A stretch of 21,640 bases of DNA from Acidobacteriota bacterium (GTDB lineage Bacteria; Acidobacteriota; Terriglobia; Terriglobales; Acidobacteriaceae), in the NCBI GenBank assembly GCA_021809235.1, contig JAKBAG010000012.1:1-21640 (forward strand), written 5' to 3'. Position numbers and translations under genes: made by a program. Below the pieces are notes generated by a model. The model worked only from the letters and a program-made list of their open reading frames with translations, did no database searches and was not told the DNA's origin. Below, in pieces: positions 8,001 through 15,776 of the stretch (position 1 is the stretch's first letter; each line of letters begins with the position of its first letter).

Positions 8001-8780
8001 TCAACGAAGAGGATAGAGGCGAATATTCCGGAAGTAGACCTCAGCGCCTTCTGACTGAAAGAGAATCCGGCCACTTGACGGAAAGGCATCAGTCCCTTCA
8101 TTGGCCAGCTTTCCGTTCACATACTGCCACACATGCCCGTTGCGATTCACCAGCTCCACCACATTCCACTCCCCATGTGGCTTTTCCAGTTCGTTCACCG
8201 GATCGCGGTATCCCACCACGTTCTTCCACGGCCCCTTGTTGAACCGGTCAATCTTCTTCGCGCTGCCCGCCGGGCCGGTCACGCGCACTCCATCCCTGCC
8301 GGTCAGTGCTGCGCCGTCGGTCATCCAGAAATCACCCGTGCTACCTTCGTTGATCTGGAACTCCACCGACCGTGGCCACACTTTGTTCGGTCCCGCAACG
8401 TTATATAGAATCCCGCTATCCCGTGCCTGCCCAGCTCGTGGCGCAAACGTTCCCTCGCCCCACTTGAACTCGGCCCGCAGGTAGTAGTTCCCATACGACT
8501 TCTTCGTGATGAAGTATCCCATCTCAGTTCCCGACACATGCACCATCCCATGCTCCACCGTGAAAACATGCTGCGGGTCGGCATTCAGTCCGCTACTCGG
8601 CAGGAAGGTATCAAAACCGCTCAGGTCCTTGCCATTAAACAGAACCTCCGCCGGTCCATGCTTGGGAATCCCTTTGGTTCCGGCATGGGCTACGGCCATG
8701 CACATGGCCACACACAGGGTCCATTCCGCCAGCAACCGAATTCCATGGAACATCCTGCTTTGCAGTCTCTGTCGATGCAT
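8001..8780 (-). CDS. Secreted DUF1080 (3-keto-disaccharide hydrolase domain) protein
   Basis: 259 residues from the ATG at 8780, which has an ideal AAGGAG 7 bases upstream; the frame is open further upstream but that stretch is not needed. A signal peptide is visible (basic start, hydrophobic LLAEWTLCVAMCMAVAHA), with likely cleavage after AHA near residue 33. The mature part is one DUF1080 domain, a concanavalin-like beta sandwich: LFNGKDLSGF near the start, YYLRAEFKWGEG, DSGILYNVAG, SVEFQINEG, and a C-terminal GRILFQSEGAEVYFRNIRLYPL. Family members include 3-keto-disaccharide/3-keto-glycoside hydrolases and many uncharacterised secreted proteins. It lies 74 bases downstream of the large glycosidase on the same strand and is probably co-transcribed with it, which fits a role in periplasmic sugar breakdown. 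Confidence 0.88.
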   Translation of the reverse strand: MHRQRLQSRMFHGIRLLAEWTLCVAMCMAVAHAGTKGIPKHGPAEVLFNGKDLSGFDTFLPSSGLNADPQHVFTVEHGMVHVSGTEMGYFITKKSYGNYYLRAEFKWGEGTFAPRAGQARDSGILYNVAGPNKVWPRSVEFQINEGSTGDFWMTDGAALTGRDGVRVTGPAGSAKKIDRFNKGPWKNVVGYRDPVNELEKPHGEWNVVELVNRNGHVWQYVNGKLANEGTDAFPSSGRILFQSEGAEVYFRNIRLYPLR

Positions 8781-8854
8781 CCGTTTTCTCCTTGATGAAA
8801 TCCTTGCGTCATTTATCCAGCAGGCTCGTGTCCCACTCCGCCTGCCCATCCCGC

Positions 8855-11638
8855 TCAGCGTGCACTCCAGCTCAGCGTTACCATCATTGTCTGCCAGCCA
8901 GTCCCTGCGCCAAACGCCGCATGCAGACTGCGTCCCAGCAGCACATCCCCGCGCAGCGTGGCCACGCCGCCGCTTTGCGAGGCTATGCGCAGCTTCTTCG
9001 CGGTTGACACCAGTTCATACTCCACTACGCTCCCCGCCGGAGCCTCCAGCGTTAGCTGCAGGCTCTGACCGGAGTAGTGAGCCGCCAGCACGCGTGGTGC
9101 GGCCGACCGCGCTCCAGCCTCCGGCAGCGCAAAGGCCGGATTTACCACCTCGACCTCCGGTAGCGGAATCCGCATCTGCGTCCCATCTCGATCCATCACC
9201 TGCGCTCCGGGCAAATCGCTGCGCAGTTTCGGCAGGCCAGCCACTTCCTCCCCATTATCCCCAGCCCGTTCGCGCACCACGAGTTCCTCTGCGCGCCGCT
9301 CTATCTCCAGTCGCACCGTCTGGCCGCCTACGTGCAGATGCTCCACTGCCACCCGCTTCCAGTCGGCAGGTAGTTGCGGATTCACTGTCAGCTCGTGGTG
9401 CATCGCATCCGGCGTCAAGCCCAGCATCCCCCGCATCACCGGCTCCACCACCATCGCGCTTGACCACAACTGATGGCTCGTCGACCGGCCAAATGGCACA
9501 TACCTGTCGCCCGACAGTAACTCCGTCACTGCGCCAAGATCCGAGGCCCACGTCAGGTTCACATTCTCCCGCAGCATCTGTTCGCCGGCCAGCGGCTGCC
9601 TGCCGCCATACTCGGCCATTGCCGCCCATCCGGTAAACAGCGGCCACACCGACCCCTGGTGATAGCTCATCCCGTTGAAGATCGGCTCGTCGGAGTTCAC
9701 GTCGCGCAGCCCCCAGTCGGTCTCGAGCGTGTGGTCGGCAAAACCACGCAGGCATCCGGTTGGCAGCGTCCCGTCTGCTCGCTTGTCCCACCACCCAATC
9801 GCAGGAAAGACCGTTCGTGTCTCATCCTGCCGCCCATCCATCCCGTGGCTGAAGGCATAGCAGTCACCCTTGGCATACTCCCGCCCGATCGTGGTCGCAA
9901 TTCGCGCCGCCCGCATCCGCGCCGCCGCCGCAGCCGCCTGCTCGCCCAGCGCATCAGCCAACTCGCCATAGGCCACGCTCGCCTGCTCGTCCAGCAGCGC
10001 CAGATACACCTCCTGATGCGGCATTCCCCCAGGCCAGCTTTCCACCCATCCGGTCCCCTGCGAGTTGTCATAGATCCCGTCATGATCCGTATCCGACGTC
10101 GCCGCCGTCTCAAACGCCCATGCCTTGTCCACCACTGACTGGTGCACCTTCAGCCATGCCTTGTCCCCCGAACTACGCAGATAATCCCGCACCGCCAGCA
10201 GATACAGAGGCGTCGCATCCGCCGCGGCATACATATAGGGAAAGCTCCGCCAATGCACATCCGGGTCATAGGCCGTCTGCGAGTATTCATGCATAATCTT
10301 GCCATCGGCCCGCTGCCGCTGCGCCAGAAAATCCAGCTCCTCCCGGGTCAACGCAAAGTCCCCCATCGCGTTCACTGCATACAGCGCGTAGAGCGCATCG
10401 CGCCCAAAGAACCAGCCAAAGCCCGGCCGCGCCGAATCCCCGCTCTCGTAGTAGCCAGCCACCAGCGCCGTCTCGCCAGGCCCCGGAATCGACTCATAAG
10501 CATGCGCCTTTAACTGCTCCAGCGAAACCTCCGCCCAGGCAAAGGCCTGATTCAACTCGGCATCCGGAGTCTCCACTCGCGTGGCCTGCTCCCGCAGACG
10601 CGCAAAGCTCATCTGCTCGTCGGTCGCCATCGACGGAATCCGTGAATTCAACCGCCCCAGCGTCGCACCAAGCGCCTCGTTTGTCGCCGACTGCGGTGTC
10701 GCGCCCACTGCCATCAGCAGTGGAAAATACCGTGCTCCATCGCGCTTCGGATCGTAGTGCAGATGCAACTCCAGCGGATGCACCTGTGGCCGCTCCTGAT
10801 ACGGCGCCATCACCCCCGGCTCAGCTCCGGGAATCGTCACCGCACCTGCCAGATCCGGATAGTCCAGATGCAGCACGTAGTAGCCGTTCACCCCGGCCGC
10901 TGCGCCCGTTCCCCGCGCCACCCACTCCGGCGACGGAACACCGCCATTCCGCTTCGGCCACATCCACTGCATCTCCGGATGAAAGCGAAAGGTGAAATCC
11001 ACCGGCTGCTGCGCATCCACCTGGAAAAGCACCACCGGTCCGGTCGCTGGCTCTGTCGCCGCCCCGGCATCCAGCGCCTCGCTGGGCGATAGCATGATCT
11101 GCCGCAGCGTAAACCCGATATGCGCGTACGTAATCACCGTATGGTCCGGATGCACCCGGATCGACGCCGCCTGCTCATTGACGTCAATCGGCACCGGATA
11201 TCCCTCGACCTGCGCTGTGATCGCCATGTGACTCAACAGCTTCACCGGCAGAATCCAGGCCTCAAACGATCCCGCCTCGCGGCCCACCAGCATGCCGCGC
11301 TCCCCGGCCACTGTAAACGGCTGGTGCGCACGCACCGGCCGCTGAATCGCCAGCGCCTCCGCACCTCTGTTCGCTTCCAACGGGAACGGCTCCAGCGCAT
11401 GCAACCCGGCGCCAGCCGCAGCAACCGATGCCACACGGGAAGCAGTCGCCAAAGCAGGTCCAGCCGAATGCTGCCCCGCCTGCGCCCAAAGCAGACCCGG
11501 CACCGCCATCAGCAGCGCCCCCAACCATCCGGCTACCACCCCTGCCCGCAACCGGACCAAAATCTGCACCCAACTCCCCACACGACCCCCAACCACAGGC
11601 CGCAACTCAGGACGGAAGAAAAACCAACAGGTATTCAC
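8855..11638 (-). CDS. Large secreted (alpha/alpha)6-barrel glycosidase, amylo-alpha-1,6-glucosidase/debranching-like
   Basis: Up to 927 residues. A hydrophobic segment at about 33-50 ends in LLWAQA, a signal peptide. As called from GTG 11638 the leader is unusually long; the in-frame GTG at 11572, with GGGGAG just upstream, would give a standard signal and may be the real start. Next comes an N-terminal beta-sandwich region (about 80-330). An all-helical catalytic region (about 355-790) follows, with GFGWFFGRDALYALYA at 407-420, QRQRADGKIMHEYS, AAADATPLYLLAVRDYL and WVESWPGG. These are the toroid signatures of six-hairpin glycosidases related to GDE C-terminal domains. A beta-rich tail closes the protein. 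Acidic residues D414, E451, D474 and E533 are candidates for catalysis. Substrate is unknown, but an alpha-linked oligosaccharide is plausible by family. It is the first gene of a unit with the DUF1080 protein. Confidence 0.85.
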   Translation of the reverse strand: MNTCWFFFRPELRPVVGGRVGSWVQILVRLRAGVVAGWLGALLMAVPGLLWAQAGQHSAGPALATASRVASVAAAGAGLHALEPFPLEANRGAEALAIQRPVRAHQPFTVAGERGMLVGREAGSFEAWILPVKLLSHMAITAQVEGYPVPIDVNEQAASIRVHPDHTVITYAHIGFTLRQIMLSPSEALDAGAATEPATGPVVLFQVDAQQPVDFTFRFHPEMQWMWPKRNGGVPSPEWVARGTGAAAGVNGYYVLHLDYPDLAGAVTIPGAEPGVMAPYQERPQVHPLELHLHYDPKRDGARYFPLLMAVGATPQSATNEALGATLGRLNSRIPSMATDEQMSFARLREQATRVETPDAELNQAFAWAEVSLEQLKAHAYESIPGPGETALVAGYYESGDSARPGFGWFFGRDALYALYAVNAMGDFALTREELDFLAQRQRADGKIMHEYSQTAYDPDVHWRSFPYMYAAADATPLYLLAVRDYLRSSGDKAWLKVHQSVVDKAWAFETAATSDTDHDGIYDNSQGTGWVESWPGGMPHQEVYLALLDEQASVAYGELADALGEQAAAAAARMRAARIATTIGREYAKGDCYAFSHGMDGRQDETRTVFPAIGWWDKRADGTLPTGCLRGFADHTLETDWGLRDVNSDEPIFNGMSYHQGSVWPLFTGWAAMAEYGGRQPLAGEQMLRENVNLTWASDLGAVTELLSGDRYVPFGRSTSHQLWSSAMVVEPVMRGMLGLTPDAMHHELTVNPQLPADWKRVAVEHLHVGGQTVRLEIERRAEELVVRERAGDNGEEVAGLPKLRSDLPGAQVMDRDGTQMRIPLPEVEVVNPAFALPEAGARSAAPRVLAAHYSGQSLQLTLEAPAGSVVEYELVSTAKKLRIASQSGGVATLRGDVLLGRSLHAAFGAGTGWQTMMVTLSWSAR

Positions 11639-11702
11639 GCCGTCCAGTGTAGCCCGTTTTCTTCACTCCCGCAGCCCAAACCCCACCATCCCGGCTTACC
11701 AG

Positions 11703-11719
11703 AAACGCTGCCAGCGTTT
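11703..11719. promoter_or_regulatory. 17-base palindrome, candidate operator
   Basis: AAACGCTG-C-CAGCGTTT is an exact inverted repeat with a single central base. It lies 65 bases upstream of the glycosidase start and 232 bases upstream of the CRTAC1 start. Symmetry, length and the CG-containing half-sites resemble binding sites of dimeric helix-turn-helix sugar regulators such as the LacI family, but no regulator gene is in the window. A separate 5-base-arm palindrome at 11732-11744 is 12 bases away. Confidence 0.5.
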
Positions 11720-11895
11720 GTTGTTCTTCCTGCAGAGAATCTGCTGTAGCATTTTCCCTCCGTCCATCGCCCCCGTGCGACCAGCCGGAGCATCATCGTC
11801 ACTCGACCTTCGCGCAGGGCGCGGCACAAGCCGCGTTGCTGCTGCATGCATTGCCTCCATCGAAAGGTTGAGGACGGGTTCCCTTGAGAAGCCGG

Positions 11896-11901
11896 TATAC
11901 T
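11896..11901 (+). promoter_or_regulatory. Possible -10 box for the CRTAC1 gene
   Basis: TATACT matches the sigma-70 -10 consensus at five of six positions. No good -35 hexamer is at 16-18 bases upstream; TTGAGG at 11868 is 22 bases away. Tentative only. Confidence 0.25.
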
Positions 11902-11950
11902 CTTGGCGTGATCCGGTCCTTACCGTCCGCCGGTTCCGCAGGAGATCTGT

Positions 11951-13828
11951 TTGTCCATCTCGCGCAGAGGTTTTCTTCGTTCGCTCTCGCGCACCGCGCT
12001 GGTACTGTCTCTGGATGACGTACTGGCCCTGGCGCGTCCACTCTACGGTCAGCAGCAGCCGCCGCCTGCCGCAGGCATGTCCCGGCCCACCTACAGCGCA
12101 CCATCCCACGAGGCTACCGGAGGCCTGCACTCGCCTATGGTCGGCACACCGCTTGGCATCAGCTTTATCGATGTTGCCCGCGCCTCCGGCCTGAACACCA
12201 TGACCATCTACGGCAACGAGCACAAGAACAAATATCTGCTGGAAACCACCGGCTGCGGCGTTGCCTTCTTTGACTACGATCAGGACGACTGGCTCGACAT
12301 CTTCCTCGTCAACGGCTGGCGTATCGACGGCTTTCCCAAGGGCCAGGAGCCAATCTGCCATCTCTTCCACAACAACCGCGACGGTACTTTCACCGACGTT
12401 ACTGAAAAGGCCGGTCTTGTCCGTTCCGGCTGGGGTCAGGGCTGCTGCGTCGGCGACTACAACAACGACGGCTGGAACGATCTTTTCCTCAGCTACTACG
12501 GGCAGAACGCCCTCTACCGCAACAACGGCAATGGCACGTTTACCGAGGTGACAAAGGAGGCCGGCCTGCTCCAGTCCCGCCTGCGCTGGAACTCTGGCTG
12601 TGCCTTCCTTGACTACGACCGCGACGGCCACCTTGATCTCTTCGTCGGCAACTACATCGACTTCGACATCAAAACCGCGCCCGACCCCGCAGATGCAGGC
12701 TGCGCCTACAAGGGCATCACCGTCGCCTGCGGCCCACCCGGACTCGAAGGCGGCCGCAACATCCTCTACCACAACAACGGCGACGGCACCTTCACCGACG
12801 TCAGTGAGAAAGCTGGAATGTACACAGCCCTCGGCACCTACGCCCTGTCGGTCGCCGTGGCTGATCTCGACGGCGATGGCTGGCCCGACATCTACGTCGC
12901 CGACGACTCCACCTCTGCCGTTCTCTACCAGAACCAGAAGGACGGCACCTTCAAGGATGTCGCCATCGAAGCCGGCGTCGCCTACTCACCTGACGGCAAG
13001 CCCCAGGCCGGTATGGGTGTCTCCATCGGAGACTTCAATCGCGATGGCCTGATGGACATCGTGAAAACCAACTTCGCCGGCGACACAGACTCCCTCTACC
13101 AGAATCTCGGCGACGGCACCTTCGAGGATCACACCTACCTCTCCGGACTCGGCATCAACACCCGCTATCTCAGCTGGGGCGTCGGATTCTTTGACATGGA
13201 CAACGACGGTTGGCTCGACATCCTCATCTCCAACGGACACGTCTACCCCGAGGTAGACGGCACCGCCATTGACGCTCCCTACGCTGAGCACAAATACCTC
13301 TACCGCAACCTCCGCAACGGACAGTTCGAGGACGTTACCCAGCACGGAGGCTCCGGCATCACCGCCGCCGTCCCCGCGCGCGGCTGCGCCTTCGGAGACT
13401 ACGACAACGACGGCGACATGGATGTCGTCGTCAACTGCATCAACGCCATGCCCCAGCTGCTCCGCTGCGACTCCACCTGGAAGAACCGCAACTGGGTCAA
13501 GATCCGCCTCGTCGGCACCAAAAGCAACCGCTCCGCCATCGGCGCAGCCCTTCGCCTAACCGCACAGGTCGATCCCAAAGCGCCAAAACCGATGCTGCTC
13601 ATCGACGAAGTACGCTCCGGAGGCAGCTACTACTCGCAGAACGACTTTCGCCTGCACTTCGGTCTCGATCAGGCCACCCAGATCAATACCCTCGAAATTC
13701 GCTGGCCCTCCGGCACCATCGACACCCTCAAAGCACTGCCCGCAAACAAACTCTACGTCATTCAGGAAGGTGGAAAAATCCTGAAAACCCAGGCCATGAC
13801 CGGCTTTCCGCATCCACCGAAGTTCTGA
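11951..13828 (+). CDS. CRTAC1-type FG-GAP/VCBS repeat protein with ASPIC/UnbV C-terminus, Tat signal
   Basis: 625 residues from a TTG codon. It is chosen because AGGAG ends 6 bases upstream and the product opens with a twin-arginine motif (SRRGFLRSL). The following segment contains two aspartates and is only weakly hydrophobic, so export is probable but not sure. Seven calcium-loop repeats of the D-x-D/N-x-D-G-x-x-D kind lie near 108, 169, 221, 305, 361, 415 and 483. Most are followed by Y-N-N-GDGTF-DV, giving a beta-propeller of integrin-alpha type. A UnbV/ASPIC domain covers about 514-608 (NWVKIRLVGTKSNRSAIG; LHFGL; IRWPSG). The family is abundant in acidobacteria; role unknown, probably extracytoplasmic binding. 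It is divergent from the glycosidase operon and may share its control region. Confidence 0.9.
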   Translation: MSISRRGFLRSLSRTALVLSLDDVLALARPLYGQQQPPPAAGMSRPTYSAPSHEATGGLHSPMVGTPLGISFIDVARASGLNTMTIYGNEHKNKYLLETTGCGVAFFDYDQDDWLDIFLVNGWRIDGFPKGQEPICHLFHNNRDGTFTDVTEKAGLVRSGWGQGCCVGDYNNDGWNDLFLSYYGQNALYRNNGNGTFTEVTKEAGLLQSRLRWNSGCAFLDYDRDGHLDLFVGNYIDFDIKTAPDPADAGCAYKGITVACGPPGLEGGRNILYHNNGDGTFTDVSEKAGMYTALGTYALSVAVADLDGDGWPDIYVADDSTSAVLYQNQKDGTFKDVAIEAGVAYSPDGKPQAGMGVSIGDFNRDGLMDIVKTNFAGDTDSLYQNLGDGTFEDHTYLSGLGINTRYLSWGVGFFDMDNDGWLDILISNGHVYPEVDGTAIDAPYAEHKYLYRNLRNGQFEDVTQHGGSGITAAVPARGCAFGDYDNDGDMDVVVNCINAMPQLLRCDSTWKNRNWVKIRLVGTKSNRSAIGAALRLTAQVDPKAPKPMLLIDEVRSGGSYYSQNDFRLHFGLDQATQINTLEIRWPSGTIDTLKALPANKLYVIQEGGKILKTQAMTGFPHPPKF

Positions 13829-13838
13829 ATACCAAAAG

Positions 13839-13861
13839 GGCAGAGGATCGAACCCTCCGCC
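13839..13861 (-). terminator. Hairpin between convergent CRTAC1 and tldD genes
   Basis: Read on the minus strand, GGCGGAGG pairs with CCTCTGCC (one G-U) around a 7-nt loop. CTTTTGG follows. It lies about 110 bases past the tldD stop and 10 bases past the CRTAC1 stop. It is a modest intrinsic terminator candidate for the minus-strand transcript. Confidence 0.4.
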
Positions 13862-13970
13862 CCCCACATCCTCAAACCCAAAGCTGCCTCGATACCCACG
13901 CAAACAACAGGAGCGCCATCCCAACCGCTACAGATGGTGGTCGGAGGCTGCGTCTGCTGTATGCAATGCC

Positions 13971-15446
13971 TTAACTGGCGGTGCCGCCCACGGTCATCTT
14001 GTCCAGCTTGATCGTCGGCATCCCGACGCCCACCGGCACGGATTGCCCAGCCTTGCCGCAGGTGCCGATTCCCTCATCCAGTCGCAGGTCGTGGCCCACC
14101 ATGGACACATATCGCAGCGCCTCCGGTCCGTTGCCAATCAGCGTCGCATCGCGCACCGGCGCTGTCACCTTACCGTCCTCAATCAGATACGCTTCTGAGG
14201 CCGTAAAGACAAACTTGCCGTTGGTAATATCCACCTGCCCGCCGCCAAAGTTCACCGCATACAAGCCACGCTTCACGCTGCACAGAATCTCCTCCGGATC
14301 GTCCTCGCCGGCAAGCATATAGGTGTTCGTCATACGCGGCATCGGAATACACTGGTAGCTCTCGCGCCTTCCCGATCCAGTGTTCGCTGTGCCTGTCAGC
14401 CGCGCAGAGAGCTTGTCCGTCAGGTAACCCTTCAGAATGCCGTTTTCAATCAGCACCGTCTCCTGCGTCTCCGATCCTTCATCGTCCACATTCAGCGAGC
14501 CGCGCCGCCCCGGCATCCGGCCATTGTCCACCACCGTCACCTTACTGCTGGCCACGGCCTTACCCACGAGGCCGGAGAATGCAGACGTTCCCTTACGGTT
14601 GAAGTCGGCCTCCAACCCGTGCCCCACTGCCTCATGCAGCAGAATCCCCGGCCATCCCGGACCCAGCACCACCGGCATTTCGCCTGCCGGAGCTGGTCTT
14701 GCGCCCAGTTGCAGCACAGCTCCACGCGCCGCCTCCTGCGCCATCTGTTCCGGGCTTTTGCTGCCCACAAACTGCTCCACTCCCGCACGGCCACCGCCGC
14801 CTGCCGTCCCGCGCGTAGAGATTCCGCCCTCCTGTGCTATGACAAACACGTTCAGCCTTGCCAGCGGCTGCACATCGCTGGCATACGCTCCATCCGAAGC
14901 CACCACCATCACCCGCCGCAGCTCCTCAGCATAGCTGGCCCGCACCTGCACGATGCGGTTGTCCACAGCTCGCGCTGCGCGATCCGCCCTTTGGATCAGC
15001 CCGAGCCGAGCCGCAAGGTCCAGGTCCCAGCCGCCCAGCGGCAGCGGATACAGGTTCGGTGTCTGCTTCTCCTCGAACCCCACAACCGGCTGCTTCGCCG
15101 GTCCGGAGGCGATCATCGCAGCTGTCCGCGCCGCCTGCAGCAGTCGCTCTACGCTCAGGTTGTCGGTATAGGCATATCCGGTGCGTTCTCCGGCAATCAC
15201 ACGCACCCCGCAGCCCACGCTTGTTCCCGTGCTGGCCGACTTCACAATCTGCTCTTCCATCCCCAGCGTCGTCGCCGTCACCGACTCAAAGTAGAGATCG
15301 GCAAACTCGCCGCCCGCGCTCAGCGCCTCGCCCAGGCAGCGCTCCAGCAGCCGCTCGGTAATCCCAAACTTCTCAAAGAAGTAGCGCCCGGTCGTCTCCG
15401 CGCTGCGCTCCTGCCCACCACCGCTCTGCCCGTTGCTGCTGCTCAT
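13971..15446 (-). CDS. tldD: TldD-type metalloprotease subunit
   Basis: 491 residues, with GGAGG about 10 bases before the ATG. The fold matches TldD/PmbA-type modulators of DNA gyrase. The zinc-binding HExxxH is present as HEAVGHGLEAD (H271, E272, H276). The third ligand is expected at C463 in GTCGKAGQSVPVGVGMPTIKL. The family-typical GRRGSLNVDDEG and RMTNTYMLAGEDDPEEI are also clear. TldD works with TldE/PmbA as a heterodimeric cytoplasmic peptidase that degrades unfolded peptides and matures some ribosomal peptides such as microcin B17. The partner gene is not beside it in this window. Its other neighbours (CRTAC1 convergent, lipoprotein divergent) give no functional clue. The N-terminal 20 residues are a polar, glycine/serine-rich extension. 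Confidence 0.93.
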   Translation of the reverse strand: MSSSNGQSGGGQERSAETTGRYFFEKFGITERLLERCLGEALSAGGEFADLYFESVTATTLGMEEQIVKSASTGTSVGCGVRVIAGERTGYAYTDNLSVERLLQAARTAAMIASGPAKQPVVGFEEKQTPNLYPLPLGGWDLDLAARLGLIQRADRAARAVDNRIVQVRASYAEELRRVMVVASDGAYASDVQPLARLNVFVIAQEGGISTRGTAGGGGRAGVEQFVGSKSPEQMAQEAARGAVLQLGARPAPAGEMPVVLGPGWPGILLHEAVGHGLEADFNRKGTSAFSGLVGKAVASSKVTVVDNGRMPGRRGSLNVDDEGSETQETVLIENGILKGYLTDKLSARLTGTANTGSGRRESYQCIPMPRMTNTYMLAGEDDPEEILCSVKRGLYAVNFGGGQVDITNGKFVFTASEAYLIEDGKVTAPVRDATLIGNGPEALRYVSMVGHDLRLDEGIGTCGKAGQSVPVGVGMPTIKLDKMTVGGTAS

Positions 15447-15776
15447 CGGCCAACCACCTCCCCCTCAGTGTACGTCGCAACCATCCCCCTGTCGCCGCTC
15501 CACCCGGCAGCATATCGTTCGCTCCCGCACTCGTCCGCTATCCGCCCAGGGGATTCCCATCCAAAGCCAACAAAAAAATCTCCGCCCCCCTCAACTGAAA
15601 TTCGCACTTCGCGTCTCATCAGTTGCTACGCAGTTCCGGCCTCATCGAACTGCCTGGTAACATCTGTTGCCTCTCCTTTATGTGCTTGCGCGGCTCTGGT
15701 CATCCTGTGCGCAACGCTTCGCTCTCTCTGCGTCTTGGCGTATTTGTATTCGAACCCATCCGCACGGAGGTCCACC
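15447..15776. other. 330-base divergent gap between tldD and the lipoprotein gene
   Basis: No gene is supported; open frames crossing it look like shadows. It contains an inverted repeat GCAGTTC/GAACTGC (15630-15636 and 15647-15653, 10-nt loop) and an A7 run near 15571. Both promoters should lie here, but no clear -35/-10 pair was found. ACGGAGG at 15764-15770 is the ribosome site of the next gene. Confidence 0.5.

Larger units (their letters stand above)
11639..11950. promoter_or_regulatory. Divergent control region between glycosidase operon and CRTAC1 gene
   Basis: The 312 bases hold no convincing gene. They carry a perfect 17-base palindrome (11703-11719), a second short palindrome GCAGA-GAA-TCTGC (11732-11744), and a TATACT box (11896-11901) about 50 bases before the plus-strand start. 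Promoters for both directions should lie here. Confidence 0.55.

Noticed and set aside
8506..9636. 376-codon plus-strand frame over the DUF1080 and glycosidase genes
   Set aside because: Ser/Pro/Ala/Arg-rich shadow spanning two convincing minus-strand genes and their gap.
11696..12772. 358-codon open frame on the minus strand over the CRTAC1 gene
   Set aside because: Val/Ala-rich complement of the repeat-coding frame, with no recognisable domain. The plus strand has clear FG-GAP repeats.
13836..13865. tRNA 3'-end-like segment (GGTTCGATCC on the minus strand)
   Set aside because: It resembles a T-arm, but no acceptor, D-arm or anticodon arm could be built around it. It is better read as a simple hairpin.
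14619..15776. Long leftward extension of the lipoprotein frame, antisense to tldD
   Set aside because: The residues are His/Arg/Pro-rich without domains, and a strong ribosome site plus a lipoprotein signal fix the true start at 15777.
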